From contig NC_081815.1 of NCBI RefSeq assembly GCF_030704535.1, positions 2,991,001 through 3,055,000 on the forward strand: 64,000 nt of DNA, given 5' to 3'. Below, piece by piece: positions 49,898 through 62,600 of the stretch. A program made the position numbers and the translations under genes. Below the pieces are notes generated by a model. That model did no database searches, was not told the origin of the DNA, and saw only the letters and a list, made by a program, of their open reading frames with translations. Every line of letters begins with the position of its first letter. Within the stretch, counting starts at the first letter, position 1. This stretch comes from Vitis vinifera (Eukaryota; Streptophyta; Magnoliopsida; Vitales; Vitaceae).

Positions 49898-52120
49898 TCA
49901 ATGGCGAGATGTTGGACTTCTTAGGCCACCGAGGTTCTCGAGCTTGTCTAGATAGGAATTGCTTTTCTTATGGATTGCAACTTTATTAAGTTTACCTGCA
50001 AGCATGCCACTGTCATCTTTCAAGTCATCTGAGTTTCCTGAGGAGCTTCTACCTGGCTCAGTATCTCCCATCAAATGCCAACCCATGAAATCAGATAATG
50101 TCATAGAAGTCGGTGTCTGTGTCTCTGTTGGATTCTTCTCTGTCTCTTCCCTGGTTGAGCCTGTCAATGGCAAGCAGACTGCTGAGGGCTTCCTGCCAGT
50201 TTGTGCCAGTGATGGATTTTGAGCAAGAGAGTCTGCATACATTACATCTTCAATACGAGACATGACCGTGAAGGCCAAGCTTTCTAGTATCCTTGAATAG
50301 CTCTCTAGGATAGACTGTCCCACATCCTGTTTAATTCAGTAACAAAAGAGATATCTGTTGAATAAATTTCTGGAGGAGAAAAGGTCAAGTTTCATTTCTA
50401 CTTGTCCTTACCCGGTTAAACTGGATCTTGCTCGTATCCAGCTGAGATTGAGCAAGTCCTGGGAACCGCTGTTTGAGTAGGAGTAAGATGGTCTCTGCTC
50501 TTTCTTCAAAGAGTTCCCTCTTCTCCAAGCTCACAGCTGAACCCCAGGTGGACTTTCCATCCTTGTGGTTCATCTTCCTCTTCCAAATCACAATAGAGGC
50601 CTCTATCTTGTTTTTAAATTCAAGCACTTTATGATCTGTGGACAAGTCCATGGTTGAGAGCAATTGCTCAGGATCAAAGAATTCAACTGTAATACTCTTA
50701 TAGATTGAGTCACCAAGGCTTGCTCTACCATTCTGCCAAAACATAATGGAGAAAAATGAGGAAATGTACCAAATGTCTGAAGGAGTAAACAAGGAAACAT
50801 TATATCTCTTATACCTTTGGAAGGGATTCAATGTAGTCATCAGGGACTTCCATTTCTGATAGTAACTGAGCATTTATGGCCATGGCTGCTTTTAGCACTT
50901 GGTTTACAGATTCCTTCTGAAATTGCAGCCATTTTCGGGAAGCATCTGATAGCCCATTGGGAGGAACCTTGGGTCTGGGTAGCCACCATTTGTCATCCTC
51001 TCTACTCCCTGCATCCTCCGCATCTCTGGACACATACCAGAACTCATTCGGGCCTTTGAAGTTATCCAGGTGCTCCTATTCATTGTAATCTGATTAGAGA
51101 ACAATGTTCCCATCCTATCTAGATAAATAGCAGAACAACATCGGTACTCACAATAAGCATAGCATCCAGTTTGCGCAGCGCTGGGATGTTCATAAGCAGA
51201 TCCTTTCTTTGCCGTGACACCATTACCTATTCAGCCAGGAAACAGTACAAGGTATAATGTGCTAATCCTAAATCCAGATGTGGGGCGAAATGGGTCTTAG
51301 TTTTTTTAGTTTTTTGAGTTATATGAGTTCTAGAAAGTTGAATTTTCACCTCCATGGTAGTTCCATCCTTGGCTGTCTGTTGAGAAGGGACAAGTTCGAC
51401 AATATAATCAGCTACAGATAGAAGCAAATCAATGTCTTTCCTCCACATGGCTTTCCTCTCTGCAGACATAGGCTCTAGTTTCCATTGTTCTCCAAAAACC
51501 GAAGCTGCATTGTGTTAGGAAAAAGGAGAGAACTGGGTTAGAACTTTTTATCACTGGGAAACCACTGTTTTTTCTCAATGCTAACCACTTCTACAACCAT
51601 GAAGATACCAGCAAGATTTGTAATGGCATTAGACAAGGCCAAAGCTGAAGAAACACCCGTCCCTCGACCTGACATATCTTCCCCCAAAAGCAGCTTGGCG
51701 AATCTTTCCCTAATCTGCTCCACCTCTGTAACAAAGGCCAAGAGAAGATTCAGACTCTTACCTCTCTCAACAAGCTGGCTAGAGAAGAAATTTTTTTTCC
51801 TGCAATGTACCTTGTGAATGTGAAGCACCAGGCCGCAAGCTCGAGTGTGAAGGTTGAGCTGAATTACTAGATTGAGCCGAATTACTGGATTGAGCTGAAT
51901 TACTGGATTGGTGAAGGGAAAATCCAGTCTGGTGGAGTTCCAATGGCCGGTCACCTGCAGTTTTCGACCCTTGACTTCTAAATTGTACCCTATCATCCCC
52001 AGCTCCTCCATCATCATTTTCAAGTAAAAGGCTGCGTACGTGTCGACCAGGACTCTCTAACATCTTTTTGAAGCGGAAAGATTTCGATTTCTGAATGCCG
52101 TCCAGGGCTCGAGCCATCAT
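49898..52120 (-). CDS. ROPGEF10: Rop guanine nucleotide exchange factor (PRONE-domain RopGEF)
   Basis: Seven exons join in phase: 52120-51811, 51725-51609, 51504-51350, 51226-51152, 51075-50815, 50732-50412 and 50326-49898, giving 555 aa. RopGEFs load GTP on plant ROP small GTPases at the plasma membrane to control polar growth. The plant-specific PRONE domain spans about residues 104-465. It includes [41 protein letters not shown] and the WW motif in [12 protein letters not shown], then [14 protein letters not shown] and SWGS-like KSTWGSAVS. The variable N-terminus carries a Ser/Asn/Gln repeat. The C-terminus ends [19 protein letters not shown], a conserved RopGEF tail. Tandem ATGs at 52120 and 52117 are both possible starts. 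The ROPGEF10 name is suggested mainly by its position next to the ASP2-type gene and is less sure than the family. Confidence 0.9.
51853..51910 (-). repeat. 18-bp coding tandem repeat in RopGEF exon 1
   Basis: About three copies of an 18-bp unit (ATTACTGGATTGAGCTGA on the plus strand) encode QSSNSA repeated three times, at residues 71-88. It is in frame and lies in the variable N-terminal region, so copy-number change would alter length without a frameshift. Confidence 0.9.
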
Positions 52121-52634
52121 AAACTCGAGGTATATTTTTTGTTTCCCTTATTTTCCTCCCTCAAACACAAAAGCCTTCACAATAGTTTAGAGGCTTTAGC
52201 CCCTTTAGCCATTGAAACTAAATGATGGTTGAAGGAAGAAAAAGGGAGAAAGAAGAAAAACCCTTCTCCCAGAACAAAGCTCGGAGATGAAAAGGAAAAG
52301 GGTTTTTCTGGTTTGTAGAGATTCCGTTTTTCTTCGAGCCTGCAGGGGAATGAAAGAAAAGGGGAGGTTGGTGTTAAGGAAAGGGGATAGGGGAGTATTC
52401 TTGGTAGGTTTGTTTTGAGGCTTTTCAGGAATGAACGGTTTTGTTTTGATTTTGAGGGTCAATGCTGCCAAAAAGCCCGGGAAAGACAAAGAAACCTAAC
52501 TAACCTCGTCATCTGGCACCACTAGCTTTCGGTCCGTTCGCATTTAGAGGAAACTTCCAAGAGCCAAACCAAATTTTCTATTTTTTTTTTTTTCTTCTTT
52601 CCATGAAGAATTTAAACTTCAACAGATATTTTAG

Positions 52635-52660
52635 AAAATCCAATTTTAAAATTGGATTTT
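52635..52660. repeat. Perfect 26-bp palindrome
   Basis: AAAATCCAATTTT at 52635-52647 is followed directly by its reverse complement AAAATTGGATTTT at 52648-52660. It lies about 515 bases upstream of the RopGEF ATG. Its role is unknown; it may be a MITE scar or a hairpin. Confidence 0.85.
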
Positions 52661-52791
52661 TGTGGTATATGTTATTCACACTCTTTGTGTATCAGGCGAA
52701 ACCCACTGCATAAATCTGGTACCTTGCCCAAATAAGTTAGTTCATCATAGTTGATGGGCATGATGAGTAAAAGGCTTGAACAAGACTCTCT

Positions 52792-53035
52792 GGTCATGTT
52801 TGGTTCCCGGGAAATTTGGGGGAGAATGCAAAGAAAAAAAATACAGAGAGAAAAAGTGAAGTGAAAAAAAAGTTTTAAAATCAATAAATTATTTTTATAT
52901 ATTACTTTATATCCATTTCACTTATTTAATTCTTTGATATAAAAATTAAATAATTTGAAAATACATGAGTTTCTAATTATTTTAAATTATATTTGATTTT
53001 TTTTTTTTCATAGTTCAATTAAACATGAGAAATTT
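52792..53035. mobile_element. Second copy of the 27.9-kb MITE family, truncated or rearranged
   Basis: The left end GGTCATGTTTGGTTCCCGGG and the following AAATTTGGG.GAGAATGCAAAG match the reverse complement of the MITE at 27897-28220. So do the interior ATTAAATAATTTGAAAATAC..GAGTTTCTAA and the AAACATGAGAAA segment. The far terminal repeat is missing. The right side instead forms a 16-bp perfect inverted repeat (53005-53020 with 53064-53079). Confidence 0.65.
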
Positions 53036-53631
53036 ATTTTTATTAAAAAAAATAAAGAAATATAATTGAACTATGAAAATGGCTGCCACATGAATGTTGG
53101 ATTAGCCAAAAGTGTATGTCAAGAACAATGGAAAGGTAAGGAATCCTTGATGTTGGATATTCAACTAGAATAGATCTGTGGATAAATGGGTGCTCACATG
53201 TCAATGTATCATCACCTTAAATCTTTCAAGTTGGAACTGCCAAAGATTTATATTACCCAGCTAGTGAGAGTTAGGAGTAGTTGGAATCACAGAACCTCTA
53301 TTAAAATAAATAAATAAATAAATAAAAAAACCCAACACAACTCTTGGTTATACCAGTGAGAAAGAAAATTGATTAAAGATTTTCTTTTATTCAATCAATC
53401 AGAATGCTTATATAATTCAACATGACCTCTACAAATGACTTGAACATACTCTCAACTACTCTTTGCATCTGAAACCTCAAGAATGAAATCAAACAGCACC
53501 TCTACATTTAAGTTTGACATGTTCTACATCTCTCTTCATGTTGGAAGATGAAAGAAATATAAAACAAAAAACTACACACATATATACTTAAGAGCATGAG
53601 CACAGCAGAAGACATCAACTGTGACAATCTG

Positions 53632-56600
53632 CTACCTGCAACTTTTCAATAGATAGGATGAGGGACTTGAAAAGCTTACTGTAGCCCCAAAACCTGAGAA
53701 TTTCTTCTTCTCTGTTCCCTTCCCAGGTGTTCCACATCCACTGAAATCAAGAACTCGCCTCTCCGTCTGTCCAAGTAAAAATGTAATGAAGTTTAAAAGT
53801 TGAATAATATTAAATGTTGTTCATGCTGCTGTTCATTGTGTGGCTATAAATTCTAACTATCACATACACATATATATGCTAAGGAAACAACCATTTCTTC
53901 AGATATGAACCCTTACCAAGACACCAGGAACCTTATTCTCCTGCTCATTATGAGGAAAATCATTGGTCTCTGGCGATGAACTTTGGTTACTAGAGAGTTT
54001 TGTTTTAGAGGGCATTTCAGGATCATCACTGGCCAAAATTTCTCGTGCATTGGTGAATGCAGCTGCAGTGTGTTCATTCATCTGTCTCATCAATCCTATG
54101 GCATCATAACTTCTCATCCCAGGACTCATGAAATATTCCAGGTCCTGAAAGAACATTTTGAATGTGAGATGAAAAGAAGTGAGAAAAAGAAAAAGGAAAA
54201 ATACCATCCATACTTGGTCCAAGAGGGTCAAGTAAATGGAATTTAAAGCATTACAAAAATCTCAATGATTCTACAAGAAGTTATGAACAATATACAAACA
54301 AGCATCATGAGAACAGACATTACAACTAACCATAGCCAAGAGTCTGAAAGAAGTAAGTGAAAGAACATATACAATTACAGTTTGATGATTGATCCCTCAA
54401 CATGCTTTAAAAATTGCTCAATTAGATGACCAGAATTCTCAAATGGGAATTTCAGGGTTCCAACCAGTCAAATATATTACCCATTACTTAGGGGTAAGGA
54501 TTATGAGATGTGCCATGTCACATTGATACCATGCACGGAGATCCTAGAAGCATATTCTGCAAAAGTGACTGGAGCTTCATTTAGTCCAATTAGAGGGTAC
54601 ATATTTTGCAAATGAGTATGAGTGTGTAATTATAACAAGCAATGGTTATTCGAATGTACTTGAATCAAATAAATGCTCTCAAGAAACTGCACCAATGAAT
54701 GGCAAGCATGATGCTCTTACAGTAGTTTTTAAGTTGTTTTTGGTGGTTTAAATTTCTCTGTAAAAGCATTTTCCTTTGTTATTCTTCCATTCTTTTCTTT
54801 TTAATTAAATTTGAGAATTAAGCTCTTTTTTATTTTTTATTAGTTGTGATAACTTTTACCACATCTCACTTTTCATATTTACTTTTACTCAGTTTGAACC
54901 TTGAACTCAGCTAGGAAGTGTCTCAAATTCAAGAATTGCAGTAGGAAAGGTTTTTTCTGGTTGCCTATCCCATCCCTTAAAAGAATTAGGGGCGAGTTTG
55001 ACATTTTTCTAAACCCGGGGGTAGGATTCGAATATTACCTTCTCCCACCACACCCCGCCCCCAATTATATATATGCATATAAAATTAAAAAAATAAGTTA
55101 TTTTAATTTTTTTTTATTTCCCCATTTTTAACACATAAAATAATAACACAATTATTTTTCAACAAAATAAGTTATAAAAAATTATAATGTTTATTTATTT
55201 ATAAAATATATTTATTTTTAAAGTAATTAAAAAAATAAAATTAAAAGAAAATTCTTTTTTTAAGAAAACAATATATAATAATAAATTTTATGGCAATGTG
55301 TAATAATGTAATATAAACATGAATTTTGAAAGTGTATACTCAATATTAGTAGGGAGGTAAAATTTTGATTTATTGAATGTTAGTACTTTATACAAATTAT
55401 ATTCCAATAATTTCATTTAATACCAAAACAAAGACCAATATGGCTCCATGGCACTTGAGGAAGAAGGAAGGTCATTTAGATGCAGATGATATTTGTACTA
55501 TGACTTGAAATTTATATAATATGGATTATCAGTACGAACATTTGGACCTCTTAAGAAAAATAATACATGTATGATAAAATTAGTAACCTTAGTCAATACT
55601 AAATATGCATTCATAACAAATAAAGTGAATATTGAATTGATAAAAATTTTAACATTCATCTTACTTTATGCTATTCTGAAACTAAACAGTTGATCCTGTT
55701 CCTCGGTTCTAAAATTGCAAATAAAGCAACTGTTTTGTAAGTTTATTGACAAAGGATTACCTATATACATTTGCACAAACTAAACAAAGTAAGCAACTAG
55801 TGGATGTTGGAATACCTCAGTTGTCACATCTGTATCAATTCTTGGTCCAGGGAGAAAAGAGTTCATAAACCAAGGAGACTTCCATGCTGATGGAGATTCA
55901 ATTCCTCTTTTAATACCTGGGGTGTCACCAAATCTAGAACCCAAAAAAGTAATCAGCATATCATACCATAAACCAGAAATGAATCATCAGATTTAAGTTT
56001 TCAACTTTGGGCCATTGAGAAATCAAACACAAAGAGGAAAGATCAAGGGGCTATGTTGTTCAACAGCACATTTCCTAAAGCGTTACACCGAGGCTTGTAG
56101 GAATAAGAATAAAAAGGATTCTCCAATACACGAGGATCGCACACCATAGAGGAGAAAAATTGTATAATTGAATGATGTATTATTCATGATAATCAAGGAG
56201 CATATATGACTAAGTTCTGCAACAGAATCAATCTTAGATTAATACCAGACAAGCCAAACTGCAAGTTATGTTGCACGCATGCATTAACAATGTGCTAAAA
56301 GTTTGAAAACTGTTGATACATACAACTTCGCATGAATTGTACATGCATGAGTCATGCATGTACATGGCTCTTATGCCTGCATGGAATACGAATAAATAAC
56401 CAGAGAGGCATGAGGAGTATTCTGCAGAATATATTTTACTATGAAACAGTTAGTAACCAGGAGAGCATTTAACACAGTATTTAATTCACAGAGCAGGCTC
56501 CACATAAAAGACAGTTGGTCTAGAAATCCAGTGAGATGCATGGAAAAGGCTAGGCCATCATGCTAGATGGTTAATATTTGATATCAAATCATGCATGTAT

Positions 56601-59600
56601 CTGAAAACCCAGGTGCTTGCAGGCTGTATTCACAGCATCACTTCACTCAATATACAGAAAGATATTTTCATTCTATCACGTGCATATCCAACATACAACT
56701 GCAAAAACAGTGTGCTCCATCTATACACTGCATTTTTAAATTTCAAACCATATGGCACTTTACAACAAATTAGAAAGTTAAGTTAAAGTAGCTATTTCTA
56801 TAATCCTTCAGCATATCTAACTTTTAGATGAATCAGGCGATTCTTCTGAAATCAAAAGAGTTGGAGGTATTACAGAATATCATCTTCCATTTGAATGGTT
56901 TTATGTAAAAAAAAATAAAAAAATACCAATAACACTTCATGCCAGCAAATTATATTTGGCTTCTTTGGCAACTCAACCTCATCTACTGCAGGTCCAGCTC
57001 TTCTTTTGCTGAAACAGCAGTTTTGCCCACATGAACAGTGTATGTTAAAAGTCAATTGTGCATCATGTTGAAAGACCATAATTAGCTTACTGTTATTTGA
57101 ATAGGTTTCAACAATCCTTTCTTATTAGAAAGTTTCAAACATGTTTTTTTCATTTAATTTTTTCAAATGTAAAACTTAAATAAGATCTATATGTGCATGT
57201 TTATTGGGGAGTTCCAAGTTCCAAAACGACATTGTTGGAAATTAACCAGAGTGAATTTGAGGATGTTCTAGCATTGAAATTTCCTTAATAGCTGGTCAGC
57301 AAGAATAAACATATATGCTTGCAAGAAAAAACATACATGACACATAAAGACACAAACTTCACTACAGAAACCTAAAGCATCAAGTTTGAAAATCAATGGC
57401 CATTTGAAAATAAAACATAAAATGAAACCACAAAATTTCGGTGTGAAGATATGAATAAATCAGTAGTCCTGCATCGTGCAATCCTTTAGAGGAGGTTGGA
57501 TAATAACATGCAAAGCACATTACAGAACCATAAATGAATATAACTTACATGTTAAAACTTTGAATATCACCATCACTCCCTGCATTTTCAAATGTAATTT
57601 CTAGCAAGTTTGATGATTGAGTGCATCGTGAAGATGTGACTGGAACTACATGCCTCTCATTTTTCTTTGCACAGACTGCAGAAGGGAGAAAGCTAGAAAG
57701 AGGCTGCTTCCCAGATGAAGATTCTAAAAGGCCACTCTGATTGGATGCAGTGTCCAACTTTCTAGAATCCTTTGTTCCAGAGCTTAAAGCTCCAGCACCC
57801 ATGGCTCCACTTGTTTGATATTCATCTCTATCATGAGAGGAAATTAGCTGATCATTCTTGTTACATTCAACAAGAACTCCTGAATGCTGTAGAACCAGGA
57901 AAAAATTAAGCAACTGAAATCTACAAATAACAAAACAAGGCAAGCACCAGAGCAAAATCAGTGAACAAAGAAACTGGAGTCCAAGTTTGATACCAGGCTT
58001 ACAAATTGCAAGACCAGTTCTCAATTAATTTATTTGGTGTTAAGAGAAGAAGATTGATACCAACTAGCTCTGCAAAATATATCTATAACAAATATTTGAA
58101 CGATACATATACGATAGCTCAAGTGATAGTCAGATCCAATTGAATTGAAACAAAATGAGAAAGTGAAATTTAGCATGAAGTAATTCACCAGAAAGCATAA
58201 ATAGTCACAATCATTTTGCCAACTTAAATATTTTTAGAAGTATGTAATAAAATTAAACAACGAAGTGTTGTAAGTCAAGTCATCTTGGAAAAGTCTCATG
58301 TTAAGCAAAATAAGGTATTGAAGCAGTGGAGCACAAAGGCTTCGATGCAGCATTAAGCCCAATTTAAAATTAACCATGCAGTAAGTCTGACTACCACAAA
58401 CAGCAACATTTTTCAACAAATGCACAACAGTATTATTCCTGGTCTTGACATTGCATGTCAGTAAATATAAAGGGTGAAAAACCCAACTCACGGTTTGGGA
58501 AGTAGTATCCACCTCACACTTGGCCTTAGCACCAAAGACATTGGTCCCCTGCTTAACCTTGCCTTTCTCTGAAACTCTGCTCTCTGAATTTGCAATGCCC
58601 TCTTTCCCCTCTTCAAAAACATGATCTAAATTTACTTTCTTGTAATGAGGAGAAAGGGAATTCCTCTCTGTAGAAGATAAGGATGGATTGCAAGGCCCAT
58701 TCTCATAAAAAATAACATCTAGAGAAGGAAAATCGTTGGCACAGAATAGGCCCAGCAGATTTGTCTCCCTCTCAGGGTTTTTCTCTCCTCTTGCTTGTTC
58801 AGAAGGTGACACAACTTCACGTGGTCGTTTTTTCAATATGGAAGGTGTTGATGTGAAGCTTTTAGCAGCATTCTTTAATATGGAATCTGGAGTACCGCCC
58901 CTACATGGTGAATCCTGTAAACTGCATGGTGTGGAGAAGTTCATTGAGGGTATCAATAGTTGACGAATCCCAAATGGACTATATTCTTGCTGCATATCAC
59001 TACCAGATGCCATGAGATCACAGCTTACAAAGGGAATATCTAATCTTGGAAAACGAGGGGGCTCATAAAATAGAGCTCTTGAATTCTTTTCTTCTACGAG
59101 TACTGTGGTGTTGTTATCCATAGAGGGCTGGGCTTGTGTAGAATCTGAATTTTCTGAGCTTAACAGATCCACAGGAGCCAGCCCTGAAGCATCCTTTTTC
59201 CCATCTGACTTTAGATGCTGGCTTTTGTTGTCATCCATGGAGGGAAGGGTTCCCATAGATTCTGCATTTGCTAAACTAAATATATCTACAGGAACCAGTT
59301 TTGGAGCATTCTTTGCCTTATCTAGTTTCAGATGGTCACCTGCTTTATCTGTTTCACCGTCAGGAGAATCAATGTCAATGAAGTCATTGCAAGAACTTGT
59401 AAAGATCTCCAATTCCAGAGTTTGTCCTAAGACACTGCCCTGAGTGATATATGACTCCAAAGCTAAAGATCCAGTGGTTGCAGAGCTCTGCAAATCAGAC
59501 TGGCAATGTAATGAACTTGTCCCCCCATCCGAGTCAATATTATTGGACAAATTTTCTGCATTTACACAACGAAAGTTTCCATGGATCACTGCTTCTGAGA

Positions 59601-62600
59601 GCGTAATCTCAGAGTAATCATTCTCAGATATCAATAGGTGCTCCAGTTTATCAGAATCAATAAGGATATTTTCTGTTGAAGTGGAAGATTTGAACCCAAC
59701 AGAGCTTTGTAACAGAGTAGGTCCTGTGTCATGGCTTCCATTCAAACTGATGCAATATTGTGGTGTTCCAGAAAGTCCTGGTGACTCCCGTGACACATCT
59801 AACAAAGAGGCACCAGGTAATTCATGGGAACTAAATTGGCAATCCTTACTTTCAGAAGTTCCAATCTCACACAACAGTTGTTGGTCAAAAAAAGCATCCA
59901 TGTGATGTATTTCTAGGACAGCAGATTCTTCCAGAGACGTGGAACATGATGTACCAAAATTATTGTGGTCCTTTCTTTCACTGGAATCCTCAGTCATCTT
60001 AAAATTCTCTGTTGCATTTATAGCCATATTTTCTGTATCAGGCTCAGATTGAGAGCAATTGATTACATTTGATCCCTGACTACATTCTGAAGTTTCTTCT
60101 GCTATTGCCACATATAATTGGCCAGTATCATCTCCATTGTTTTGCATCTTGAAAGAGGATGAAGGGTTTGGGTTTCCCACATAAGACAAACTTTGGAACT
60201 GTGCAAGTAAACCTGATGCCAAATAAGATTCCAACTTCTTTTTTACTGAGCTGTTCCAGTGATTTTTTATTGCATTGTCTGTCCTGATGGAAAACAAGAA
60301 CACAGACATTTCAGAAATTATGCTTAATTTCGTAGAAAGGATATTTCCGAGTTCTGATGGGAAAATGGCAATTATATTCACTTAAAGGGCAGAGAGAAAC
60401 AAACTCATCCAACCAGCAGATTAAAATAATACAGTTTGCAACGCAAAAAATGGATTGTATTAATTGGCTTTTGTTATTTTTCATTAAAATAATAAAGGAA
60501 GACCTACCTTCCAGGCAAGAATTTTGTTAACTCGGCCCACTTGTTCCCATAAATTTGATGAGCATGAATTAAAGCCAGTTCCTCTTCTTGAGTCCATGCT
60601 TCCTTGTTTATGGCAGGATTTAGATGATTGTGCCACCTGAAAGGAAGGATCAATCCATGCAAGTAGAAAAAGTAGCACATTCTCATCCTAACAAAGTGAT
60701 CAAAAGCCAAAAGAAACATCATAGAATAATCATAGAGATGGCTATTAAAACACAGGACATTGTAAAAACTAGATCATTCATAGCCTTGGGTGCACATGTT
60801 TGGTATTTGTGTGTGCCTAATCATTAGATTCTTTTGAACCCCACACCCTATGACAAGAGCACATACAATTGTTGAAGTTTTTTATTTTGTTTTTCTAAAG
60901 GCTGGGGTAATTGAGTTTCCTATGTTACAAAACATATTTAACAGGGATACTTCACACATTTGTTATTGCTGAGCAGATTAATTATCCTATTAAAATCTAG
61001 CAAACAAGGTGTGTGTTGCTCTCTAGCTTTTAGGTATACCTTTCCATTATGTTTCTGAAAGTATGTTAGCCTGACGCTTATCTATACTTACTCATGCAGT
61101 TATCTCTAACATGGTTACTTCACACGTTTTAATGGGTTCATGTAACATAACTTTTGTAAAATCTCAAGTGATAATCCTCGACAGGGTAGGCATTTTTCGA
61201 GTGTAAAAGATTACTTATTAAGGATCTCAACCTTAGAGTATAAAATTCTCCAAGATATTAGCAACATCTTATTTGAAAGAAGGTAGCATTGTATGTTATT
61301 ATATATGTGTCATAGAGAAGCTTCTTGCATGAGAGAGAGAGAGAGAGAGCAAAAAAATGACTTTTCTAAATTGTATGGCAACTCAATCTTATTTTCTATA
61401 TTTCTTTCTTACATTTAAAAAAAACAATGTTTTCTTGCTAATGTTTGCATAAGCCCTGACGCTTTGGCATGATTGAGTATTTCTCACACATAAAGTATGA
61501 TTGCATTTGCAAAGTTCCATTTCTAGTTCAAGAAAGTCTTAAAGTGAGATATGAAAAGGAAGTAAATGATTAAAAAGTTTCCTTTTATTGGTAACAAATG
61601 AATTTAAAAGGCAAAACAAATGCTAATAAGGCAATGAACCCAGTATAAACAACATAGAAAGAAACATCCCACGAAGGCAAACAAAAAGGTCTTGACAAGA
61701 GACAGCAAGCCATGCCTTGGGCCTGCACAAAGTTTTCCTTCTTGTTCTGGTTAACAAGTGAAAATTACAAATGACTTTATATGTCTTGCATAAATATATT
61801 AACTCCTCAAGAAAACTTGTTTGAACAAGCTCCAAAAGCACCCTAGAATTACAGAACTAAAAATGGAAATTCAAAGAGGTTTATAATCATACCTTTCCCG
61901 ACATTGCTTTCCAATTCGTCCAGGTAATGCTTGTGCAATAGTTGACCACTTCTTTGGCCCATACTTATTCACTAACTCAATTATTATCTCATCCTCCTGT
62001 TTATAATATTAGAATCAACTGGTTATACCATTGTATCAATAAACACCAGCAACTTAGTTACAAGATATTAATTGCCCATGAAATAATGGTACTTTAGGCA
62101 AGGAATCTATAAAGCAGTCTGATGTACAAATGAATTCACCTCTTTAGACCATGGACCTTTGATGAGTTCAGGATTTAAGACTTTCTGCCACCTGTGCAAA
62201 CACTGAACATCGGTCCGATCCTTGAAACATTCAGCTGCAAATTAGATGGTTTACATATTAAGGAAGTTTGTGAAATAACTTATCTCTGTTAAAACTCCCA
62301 TTCCTTCTCCCACAGATTAACTCCATTATGATTGACTAAAGTAACTCCAAATTTTTTGAAATTTTACGATAGTGGGGAGAGAACATCAAAGTCACTTTAT
62401 AACAAATAGCCTCAACTATATTGATAAGAAAACTCTTGGTGGTGTTTCATATTCAATAATCCATCTTGGATCTTATGAAATCCACCAGAAAAAGTTTGCT
62501 ATGGTTTAGTTCCAACAGCTATGTAAGCCATGCACTAAATAATATCTGAAAGCCAGTGGAATGTGGGATAACATGATATGATTTTCAAATAAATAGGAAA

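Larger units (their letters stand above)
52121..53631. other. Spacer between RopGEF start and MYB3R end
   Basis: The left part is the RopGEF 5' leader and promoter on the minus strand. It includes a perfect 26-bp palindrome at 52635-52660 and a MITE copy at about 52792-53035, followed by spacer and the MYB3R 3' UTR. No gene is supported. An (AAAT)n run lies near 53306-53327. Confidence 0.5.

Noticed and set aside
58736-59905. Plus-strand ORFs within 58.7-59.9 kb
   Set aside because: They are antisense shadows of the long MYB3R exon at 60283-58492, which has clear family motifs.
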